DNA of 64,000 nt from Haloimpatiens massiliensis (lineage in GTDB: Bacteria > Bacillota > Clostridia > Clostridiales > Clostridiaceae). Made by a program: the position numbers and the translations under genes. Positions within the stretch are counted from its first letter, which is position 1, and every line of letters begins with the position of its first letter. The stretch lies in the NCBI RefSeq assembly GCF_900184255.1, contig NZ_LT854639.1:216553-280552 (forward strand). The letters run 5' to 3'. Shown here in pieces: positions 55,288-61,805 of this stretch. The notes under the pieces are model-generated. The model had not been told where the DNA came from, did no database searches, and saw nothing but the letters and a program-made list of their open reading frames with translations.

Positions 55288-55706
55288 GGAGTGCTGCTGC
55301 ACCAAGAATAAATACTACAATATATTATGCTAGCTGCAATTGGTAATTTGAAATCTATATTAAAATTTTCTAAACGAAACAATATAGTTTCAAGCCATTC
55401 TTAAATATAATGATTAACCCACAATAAGGTACAATGCAGTGAAATTATGAAATTTCTCTGGAATGAGTTGAATAAGAAGCGAAGGAACTATTTAAATTAA
55501 ATTTATTGTTCCCAGCTCTTATGTAACTCATGGAGGAGACATTTCATAATTCAAGTAATGTAATACTTTTTGTGGGATAATCATATAATAATTATACAAA
55601 AACAATGAATATTTCATGTATAAAGTTTATATTACAAATTAAAATATGCCAGTTTAAAGTTTGCAAAACAATATATTAGCTGTAAATTTCTTAATGCAAC
55701 ATGCCC
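55288..55706. repeat. Interrupted family-D element, copy D3
   Basis: GTGCTGCTGCACCAAGAATA and AATACTACAATATATTA form the left part (55291-55326) and GTTTGCAAAACAATATATTA and TTTCTTAATGCAACATGCCC the right part (55655-55706), the same order as D2. About 320 bp lie between them, including the palindrome at 55410. Confidence 0.7.
55410..55584. repeat. 175-bp imperfect palindrome nested in D3
   Basis: The first half (ATGATTAACCCACAA, AATTATGAAATTTCTC, GGAATGAGTTGAATAAGA) and the reverse complement of the second half (ATGATTATCCCACAA, AATTATGAAATGTCTC, CCATGAGTTACATAAGA) agree over nearly the whole length. It resembles a MITE or hairpin element; no second copy is present in the window. Confidence 0.75.
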
Positions 55707-55714
55707 TTTGTAAT

Positions 55715-56011
55715 TTATTTTGATGAAAATATTTTTGCTAATTCTGCATCTGTTTGTTCTAAATTTTCTGCTGCTCCATTCATTTGATTTGCTAAACCTT
55801 CTACTGTTGGCGGGAATGTTTTTACAAACTCTGAATATATTTGTTCAAAGCTTTGTACATAACTACTCTGAGCTGCACCTTCCCAGTTATTTGCTACCTG
55901 ATCTACTGTAGACTTTAATGTTTTTAAATCCTGCATTATAGAATTTGCTATTCCTTTTATCTTATTAGATCCGTCATATAATTCCTGTGGTGTAATTCTA
56001 ATTTGTGACAT
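55715..56011 (-). CDS. WXG100 family protein (EsxA-like)
   Basis: A 98-residue protein of the exact WXG100 length. The central turn is NNWEGAAQSSY (W-E-G near residue 43) between two amphipathic helices; the N-terminal ITPQELYDGSNKIKGIA and C-terminal NLEQTDAELAKIF are typical. WXG100 proteins are exported as dimers by EssC-type ATPases. It is part of the Esx gene set, with another WXG-like gene just upstream. Ribosome site GGGAGGT. Confidence 0.93.
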   Translation of the reverse strand: MSQIRITPQELYDGSNKIKGIANSIMQDLKTLKSTVDQVANNWEGAAQSSYVQSFEQIYSEFVKTFPPTVEGLANQMNGAAENLEQTDAELAKIFSSK

Positions 56012-56057
56012 ATAAAATACCTCCCAAAAATTTAATATTTAAAACCGCTTAGCGGAT

Positions 56058-56357
56058 TTAACCTATGGATTTTAATTTATTAGCTTCTTCTATTAAACTT
56101 TCAAACTGGATTTGAGAACCACTTAAAACACCATCTAAAAAATTAACCACTTTAATATACTTATCAATCTCTTTAGCTAATTTATCATCAAATTTTTTCA
56201 TACAAGCTTCTCCTGCTTCACTATCCCACCCACTATACTTCAAGCTAAATAAAATTCTATCTATTTTCAATTTTATGGTTTCTAAATTTTCTAATTGTTT
56301 TTCGTATTCTCCTGCAGCTTTTTTTAAAGCATCTGTATCTATTTTAAAATCCTCCAT
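56058..56357 (-). CDS. WXG100-like helical protein
   Basis: A 99-residue helix-turn-helix protein with GWDSEAGEACMKKFDD at the turn (W-D-S in place of W-x-G). Length, helical pattern and position next to an EsxA-like gene suggest a WXG100-superfamily member, possibly the dimer partner of the EsxA-like protein. Ribosome site AAGGGTG. A short remnant of a partner gene lies directly upstream. Confidence 0.8.
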   Translation of the reverse strand: MEDFKIDTDALKKAAGEYEKQLENLETIKLKIDRILFSLKYSGWDSEAGEACMKKFDDKLAKEIDKYIKVVNFLDGVLSGSQIQFESLIEEANKLKSIG

Positions 56358-56373
56358 ATAATCACCCTTTTAA

Positions 56374-56451
56374 TTACTCCTCTGGATAATCCCTTATTTC
56401 AATCTCTACCCCGCTTTTTTCCAAAAGGGTTCTCACAAATTCTTCTAATAT
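56374..56451 (-). pseudogene. C-terminal remnant of a third Esx partner gene
   Basis: The minus strand reads EEFVRTLLEKSGVEIEIRDY then PEE and a stop (56374-56376). This matches the end of the protein at 58660 (EEIVKTLEEKSGVQMEKRDY then PEE). Upstream codons contain stops, so only about 25 codons remain. It shows that at least one further effector/partner unit once existed here. Confidence 0.85.
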
Positions 56452-56498
56452 CTATACCCTTTAAAATTTATCAATTTCTAGCATTTATAATTTTTTCT

Positions 56499-57125
56499 TT
56501 ATTCTGATGGATAATTAACAACTTCTATCTTTACACCACTTTTTTGAGAAATAGTATCCATTAATCCATGGTTATCGTCATAGTAAAGAAATAATCTTAA
56601 CTTATTATTTTTATCTCTTATTCCTCTTTCTAAAGCAATCTCTCCTGTATTATAATTTTTGTACCATATTTTTTTATATCTTCCGTAAATGTCCAAGTTT
56701 TGATGGTATTCATTATATACTAATCTTTGTACCTTGGTGTACTGAAAGATATCCTCTTCATACATACATATTCTTTTTGCATCCTGAGGGAGATACACAT
56801 TTCTAATTTCTTTATCTGTTAATATTAAAGTTTCATTTTCCTTATAATCAATAAAGCTTCTACAAGTTTTACGTAAAATAAAATAATAAGACATTGACGG
56901 TATCCAAAAAATTAATAATCCTGATATAAATCCAACAAAAAAATCACTAATACTTCTTCCTTCTTCTCCTTTATAAAACATAACTCCAACTACTATTGAT
57001 CCAACTATCATAAAAATTTTCCAAAACCATCTAAGCCAAGCTCTCTTTTTCCACTTAGGATGTTTTTTATGCTGCGTCATTATTAACTTTAATCTTAATT
57101 TTCTATCAACTTCATACTGCTTCAT
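56499..57125 (-). CDS. Putative partner/immunity membrane protein 2 of the Esx locus
   Basis: A 208-residue protein with a basic N-terminus (MKQYEVDRKLRLKL, KKHPKWKKRAWLRWF), two transmembrane helices (about 37-52 and 66-84) and a C-terminal cytoplasmic domain of about 120 residues ending GVKIEVVNYPSE. It is a paralogue of the protein at 58660 and each lies directly after an effector-like gene. By position it is a candidate immunity or membrane partner protein. The family looks YcxB-like; I know no function for it. Confidence 0.7.
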   Translation of the reverse strand: MKQYEVDRKLRLKLIMTQHKKHPKWKKRAWLRWFWKIFMIVGSIVVGVMFYKGEEGRSISDFFVGFISGLLIFWIPSMSYYFILRKTCRSFIDYKENETLILTDKEIRNVYLPQDAKRICMYEEDIFQYTKVQRLVYNEYHQNLDIYGRYKKIWYKNYNTGEIALERGIRDKNNKLRLFLYYDDNHGLMDTISQKSGVKIEVVNYPSE

Positions 57126-57168
57126 ATTTTCTCCTTATAAAACTTATTTATATTTATCATAAACTTTA

Positions 57169-58611
57169 CTAATATTTACTTCCTAAAGCGTTATTGCTTT
57201 CTCTTAAATATTTCTGGTAATTTATTATTGCTTCTTTAATATCATCTATACTAGATTTCAATTTTTCTATATTCGGTGCTATTAGCTGTGATATAGTTAT
57301 AGGTAATTTATTATCTCCTATTGCCATTCCTATCTCACTTAACCCTTTTCCAGTAAAAAATTTTCCCTCAATTTTTAGATTTAAATTATTTACAAAACTA
57401 CTAAAGTCGCTTTTAAATGTTGATTTGAAAATATCTAAAGCTCTTTTACTTGTTTGACTATCACCCTTAACAACCTTACCAACTAATGATTTAGCTTGAA
57501 TTAGAGTAGATTTTTTATACTTAAACTTATCTATTAATTCATATTTAAATAAGCAACAACTCTTTCCTATCTTAGACCTAAATTCATTATCACATATTAA
57601 TGATTCTAATCCATTTCCTATACTCCTAAAAGTAAAAACTTTCTTTTTACCATTAGTTACCTTAAATTTACTTCCCAAAATTCCTACACTTCTAGCATTG
57701 TTTTGACTTCCGAAAAGTTGCTTTATTGAAATAAACCCCTTAGTTTTACCAGGAGTTGTAAATAATTTTCCTAAACTAGCTATAGAACCTACCCCTACTG
57801 TAATATTACTAATACATTCTGTTACATTTAAAATATTTATTACAGTTTTACTTTCATTATTATTAAAATTAGCTCTTATGAATTGTGCAAGTTTATCAAT
57901 TTTCCCATATCTAACAGCCCATACTAACTCACCATTTTTATTGGAATTATACGCCTTTTCACTCTGAAACATATTTATAGTATTATTTATTATTATAAAT
58001 CCATATGTTATTACCTCCGCTACAATAAAAATAAATGCTCCTCCACCATATATAGTAAATATAGTAGCTGCAACAGCTGCAACCACTGCAACTAGTGATA
58101 CTCCAATATCCTCTACATATTTTCCTCCACCGGTTCTAAACCAATGCTTTATTTCAGTTTTCCAGTCATTAACTTTATTTTCTACTTTGTTGTAGACATT
58201 TTTTACCCATCTTCCTAAGGAAGTTGAGTTTATAGCGTTAACGGCTAAGTTTTCAAAGAAAGCTGAAACTTTTCCTATTTTAAATCCATTTCTATTAGCA
58301 AAATCAGCTGTAGCTTCTTTTATCTGTTTTGCAACGTTTTTATCAGTTTCTTTAACTTTGTTATGAAAATTATCAATTTGGGCAGCATAATTATGGAACT
58401 TTTTACCCTTTTCTCTTAACTCTTTTATCTTTAGCTGAGTTTCATAAAAGGCATCATTTGTCCTACAGCTTTGACCTCCTGAGATATTGCTAATTTTCCT
58501 TGATACCCCTCTTTCCATTTTTGAAGCATAATTTTCAAGCTCGCTGGCTGTTTTTTTAATATATTTACTTCCAAGTGAAAGTTCTCCATAAGTCACTTTA
58601 AGTATTGACAT
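57169..58611 (-). CDS. Putative Esx (T7SSb) effector 2, LXG-like
   Basis: A 480-residue protein. Residues 1-166 are helical with SLGSKYIKKTASELENYASK and resemble the targeting region of LXG-type effectors. Residues 170-225 hold a hydrophobic double segment that may insert into membranes. The rest is Lys-rich and without a motif known to me. The first 166 residues are almost identical to those of the protein at 59333 (three differences, at 9, 70 and 109), while the remainder is related but strongly diverged. The gene is followed by a small membrane-protein gene. Being an Esx substrate is inferred from context. Toxicity is not shown by the sequence. Confidence 0.7.
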   Translation of the reverse strand: MSILKVTYGELSLGSKYIKKTASELENYASKMERGVSRKISNISGGQSCRTNDAFYETQLKIKELREKGKKFHNYAAQIDNFHNKVKETDKNVAKQIKEATADFANRNGFKIGKVSAFFENLAVNAINSTSLGRWVKNVYNKVENKVNDWKTEIKHWFRTGGGKYVEDIGVSLVAVVAAVAATIFTIYGGGAFIFIVAEVITYGFIIINNTINMFQSEKAYNSNKNGELVWAVRYGKIDKLAQFIRANFNNNESKTVINILNVTECISNITVGVGSIASLGKLFTTPGKTKGFISIKQLFGSQNNARSVGILGSKFKVTNGKKKVFTFRSIGNGLESLICDNEFRSKIGKSCCLFKYELIDKFKYKKSTLIQAKSLVGKVVKGDSQTSKRALDIFKSTFKSDFSSFVNNLNLKIEGKFFTGKGLSEIGMAIGDNKLPITISQLIAPNIEKLKSSIDDIKEAIINYQKYLRESNNALGSKY

Positions 58612-58659
58612 ATATTAATCACCTCAATTTATTGAACTTTATTAATATTTTTCTTTTTT

Positions 58660-59301
58660 CTATTCTTCTGGATAATCCCTCTTTTCCATCTGAACTCCAC
58701 TCTTTTCTTCTAATGTTTTTACAATTTCTTCATTGCCTTCAAAGTATAGGTATAGTCTTATTCTCTCATCCGGTTTATCCACCTCTTCTGTCCTACCTAT
58801 CTCACCTGTCGTAACATCACTATAATATATCTCCTTTTGTTTACCATAAATATCTACCCTCTGATGATATGTGTTATATATCATCTTTGTTATATCATTA
58901 AACTTAATTTCAAATTGATGGAACAACTTTATATTATCTCGATTACTTGGATGGTATATATATTTTATATCTTCATCTGTAATTACCACGGTATCATGTT
59001 CTCTATAGTTTACTACGCATTCACAGCTTCCTTCTAATGCTTTCCGATACACAAAGTATGGTATACTAGCAAAAATCCCCATGCTTACTGCAGTGGTAAC
59101 TCTTACAATCCCGTCAACTCCATCTTGAGCAAACATACCATTTTCAAACCTGTAACGAAAAAACGATAGTATACCCCCTATTGGTGCAAGCAATAAAAGT
59201 ATTCTTCTTACCCACTTCCTCTTATGCCACTTTGGATGTTTCTTATATTGTGTCCTTTGTAATTTTCTTTTTAATTTTGGATCAGGATAATATTGTTTCA
59301 T
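58660..59301 (-). CDS. Putative partner/immunity membrane protein 1 of the Esx locus
   Basis: A 213-residue protein with N-terminal MKQYYPDPKLKRKLQRTQYK and HPKWHKRKWVRRILLLL, two transmembrane helices (about 35-48 and 70-86) and a cytoplasmic domain ending EKSGVQMEKRDYPEE. It is a paralogue of the protein at 56499 and follows effector 1 by 31 bp. A membrane location would suit protection against a membrane-active effector, but this is inference. Ribosome site AAAGGAG. Confidence 0.7.
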   Translation of the reverse strand: MKQYYPDPKLKRKLQRTQYKKHPKWHKRKWVRRILLLLAPIGGILSFFRYRFENGMFAQDGVDGIVRVTTAVSMGIFASIPYFVYRKALEGSCECVVNYREHDTVVITDEDIKYIYHPSNRDNIKLFHQFEIKFNDITKMIYNTYHQRVDIYGKQKEIYYSDVTTGEIGRTEEVDKPDERIRLYLYFEGNEEIVKTLEEKSGVQMEKRDYPEE

Positions 59302-59332
59302 ATAAATTTTCTCCTTTCTTTTACTTCACTCT

Positions 59333-60820
59333 TTAATTAAATACAAGTTTATAACGTTTAATTTTTATATCTTTAAGGGATTTGCTTATTTTATTTAAAT
59401 TAGAATGGAACGAGGCAATATTTGGAATAAATATATTTCCATTACGTATATTTTTTCCTGTTTTATATACTATATCTGCTTTATTTAATCCAATTATTGC
59501 ATGTTTAAATCCTTTTCCTATTTTAGAATTAAATTTTAATTTTATGCCTAACATATTTGCATTGTTTAATTTATCCAATTTGGAAAAATCAGGAATAATA
59601 TCTTTCTTTATTTTATATCCTTTATTTTTAAATGCATTTTTTATATCATTCTTAATAAAATTTGATATTATTTTTTTTGAACGTAACTTTTGATATTTAT
59701 TTCCTTTTACTAAATCCTTTAAAACATATCCGCTGTGTTTCGTGTTCATCTTGATATATTTAAACGTATCTATTAACTCATCTTTAAACAACTTATTATT
59801 TTCACCTATGGCTTTTCTAAAATTACTATCAGTAAAAATTGATTTCGAACCTTTATAGAAACTTTTTATTGTAACTTTAAACTTTTTATCTCCTTTGACC
59901 ATAAATTTATTACCTAATATTCCTACTGTCTCATCAGTACTGTTTCCAAATAAATTCTTAATAGATATAAAACCTTTATTTCCTAGGGAATCTGTCAGCT
60001 TTCTTCCTAATTGTCCTATTGATGTGACACCTGTTACTATTGTAGTAACACCTTCCGTTATGTCCAATATAGCTGCTGGTTCCTCATATCCTTCTTTTCG
60101 TAAGAAATCACTTAATTTATCTAGTTTCCCATATCTATGAGCCCATGCTGGATCTTCTTTGTTTTTGCCATATGCCAAACCACTTGCAATAATATTTGTT
60201 ACCCCATTTGATATTGCTATTACTGCTCCTACTACAGCTAATATTGCTAGTATCCCTACTCCTGCAGTTACTATAGTAAAAACGGCTACTCCTATTGCCA
60301 ATATTGATAGAGCAATATCCTTTACATATTTTCCTCCACCAGTTCTAAACCAATGCTTTATTTCAGTTTTCCAGTCATTAACTTTATTTTCTACTTTGTT
60401 GTAGACATTTTTTACCCATCTTCCTAAGGAAGTTGAGTTTATAGCGTTAACAGCTAAGTTTTCAAAAAAGGCTGAAACTTTTCCTATTTTAAATCTATTT
60501 CTATTAGCAAAGTCAGCTGTAGCTTCTTTTATCTGTTTTGCAACGTTTTTATCAGTTTCTTTAACTTTGTTATGAAAATTATCAATTTGGGCAGCATAAT
60601 TATGGAACTTTTCACCCTTTTCTCTTAACTCTTTTATCTTCAGCTGAGTTTCATAAAAGGCATCATTTGTCCTACAGCTTTGACCTCCTGAGATATTGCT
60701 AATTTTCCTTGATACCCCTCTTTCCATTTTTGAAGCATAATTTTCAAGTTCGCTGGCTGTTTTTTTAATATATTTACTTCCAAGTGAAAGTTCTCTATAA
60801 GTCACTTTAAGTATTGACAT
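59333..60820 (-). CDS. Putative Esx (T7SSb) effector 1, LXG-like
   Basis: A 495-residue protein with the same plan as the protein at 57169: helical targeting region (1-166), a hydrophobic region (about 166-215, ALSILAIGVAVFTIVTAGVG and onwards), then a Lys-rich C-terminal half including GFISIKNLFGNSTDETVGIL, which aligns with GFISIKQLFGSQNNARSVGI of effector 2. The very C-terminal 150 residues share little with effector 2. It starts 4 bp after the DUF5082-like gene ends, as LXG effectors often follow their small helical partners. No nuclease or NADase motif is recognised. Confidence 0.72.
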   Translation of the reverse strand: MSILKVTYRELSLGSKYIKKTASELENYASKMERGVSRKISNISGGQSCRTNDAFYETQLKIKELREKGEKFHNYAAQIDNFHNKVKETDKNVAKQIKEATADFANRNRFKIGKVSAFFENLAVNAINSTSLGRWVKNVYNKVENKVNDWKTEIKHWFRTGGGKYVKDIALSILAIGVAVFTIVTAGVGILAILAVVGAVIAISNGVTNIIASGLAYGKNKEDPAWAHRYGKLDKLSDFLRKEGYEEPAAILDITEGVTTIVTGVTSIGQLGRKLTDSLGNKGFISIKNLFGNSTDETVGILGNKFMVKGDKKFKVTIKSFYKGSKSIFTDSNFRKAIGENNKLFKDELIDTFKYIKMNTKHSGYVLKDLVKGNKYQKLRSKKIISNFIKNDIKNAFKNKGYKIKKDIIPDFSKLDKLNNANMLGIKLKFNSKIGKGFKHAIIGLNKADIVYKTGKNIRNGNIFIPNIASFHSNLNKISKSLKDIKIKRYKLVFN

Positions 60821-60823
60821 ATA

Positions 60824-61261
60824 TTAATCACCTCCAAAAATCTTTTTATTTACTAAACGTCTTTCTTCATCTTTTAATTCCTCTAACCTATAATTTAGTG
60901 AATTTAGTTCATTTGTAGCTGAGATAATTTCATTTCTAACCACATTTCTTTCCTTATTTAATTTATCTATTGCAACACTAATTTTATAATCAGAATTAGT
61001 GCTTTTTTCCTTTAAAGAAGTTGAATCTGTTGAAACTGCACATTTTCCATCTACTGCTACTGCACATTTTAAGCAACTAAAACCATTATATAAGGGCCCA
61101 TTTATATCCATAATGCAATTATTAACTCTATAAAATGAACTAATTGCTTCATCAATATCTTCTAATCTTCTGTTTTTTTGTCTAATATACTGTTTTTTAT
61201 TTCTAATTGCATTTCTTGTAGACCTAATTCTACACCTAACATAGTACAATGATTCAGCCAT
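60824..61261 (-). CDS. DUF5082-like helical protein (LXG-associated partner)
   Basis: A 145-residue protein made of long helices: an Arg/Lys-rich coiled start (VRCRIRSTRNAIRNKKQYIR), a middle with two Cys near residues 68-71 (FSCLKCAV), and a final coiled coil (NELNSLNYRLEELKDEERRL). Its size, composition and place before an LXG-like gene match DUF5082/YwqH proteins, which act with LXG effectors as secretion partners. Ribosome site GGAGGTG. Confidence 0.75.
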   Translation of the reverse strand: MAESLYYVRCRIRSTRNAIRNKKQYIRQKNRRLEDIDEAISSFYRVNNCIMDINGPLYNGFSCLKCAVAVDGKCAVSTDSTSLKEKSTNSDYKISVAIDKLNKERNVVRNEIISATNELNSLNYRLEELKDEERRLVNKKIFGGD

Positions 61262-61287
61262 ATATACACCTCCACATTACCAATTTA

Positions 61288-61410
61288 TTATAATGAAATA
61301 TAATTAACTGAATTTTCGGACATATATTTCCGAGAATTTCCCTTTACGAATATATATTTCTGAGAATTCTCCTTCATGAACATATTTTTCTAAGAATTAC
61401 CCTCTATATT
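61288..61410 (-). repeat. Three 30-bp tandem repeats after the WXG-like gene
   Basis: Units 61381-61410, 61351-61380 and 61321-61350 each contain (G/A)AATTCT(T/C)(A/G)G on the minus strand and stay in frame with the upstream gene: EGNS-stop-KNMFM, KENSQKYIFV and KGNSRKYMSE. The frame then runs on to a stop at 61288. Confidence 0.8.
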
Positions 61411-61716
61411 TTTTGCTATCTTCTCATCCGTTTCCATATAAGCTGCTATACTCTCAACAATGCCATCATATAAATCATATAAATCATCCTCAATGTCCTT
61501 TAAATTTCTTTTTAGTAAATTGTATTCTACCTCATAAGAATTTCTAGCATTACCTATCCAGGTTGAAAGTAACTCCGATGTTATGCTTTCTATTTTATTT
61601 CTACAATTTTGAAACTCCTTAACATTATCCCTAAGTTCCTTTACTGCTTCTGTCATCTCCTCAGTGCTAAGCTTAGTAATACTTCCTATACAATCTACCG
61701 AAGTTTTTGAAGCCAT
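61390..61716 (-). CDS. WXG100-like helical protein, possibly truncated by a TAG
   Basis: Start chosen at ATG 61716 (MASKTSVDC), with AGGGGTGA upstream; an earlier ATG at 61761 has no ribosome site. The 108-residue product has two long helices around LLSTWIGNARNSYEVEYNLL (W-I-G), the WXG100 plan, and a C-terminal ETDEKIAKNIEGNS. The reading frame stops at TAG 61392-61390 in the first of three 30-bp repeats, at a position where the next unit has CAG. Without that stop the protein would be about 34 residues longer. It probably acts with the DUF5082-like protein as partner for the effectors or is itself secreted. Confidence 0.75.
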   Translation of the reverse strand: MASKTSVDCIGSITKLSTEEMTEAVKELRDNVKEFQNCRNKIESITSELLSTWIGNARNSYEVEYNLLKRNLKDIEDDLYDLYDGIVESIAAYMETDEKIAKNIEGNS

Positions 61717-61805
61717 AGACTCACCCCTTAATCTTTTAATACTTTTATACAACTCCATCACTTTAATACTTTCTTAATTCTCATAACTAATTCTTTGATA
61801 CACCC

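Noticed and set aside
57169..60820. Effectors as classical polymorphic toxins with unrelated tips
   Set aside because: The C-terminal halves of the two proteins still align (for example GFISIK and VGILG), so they are diverged paralogues rather than swapped toxin domains.
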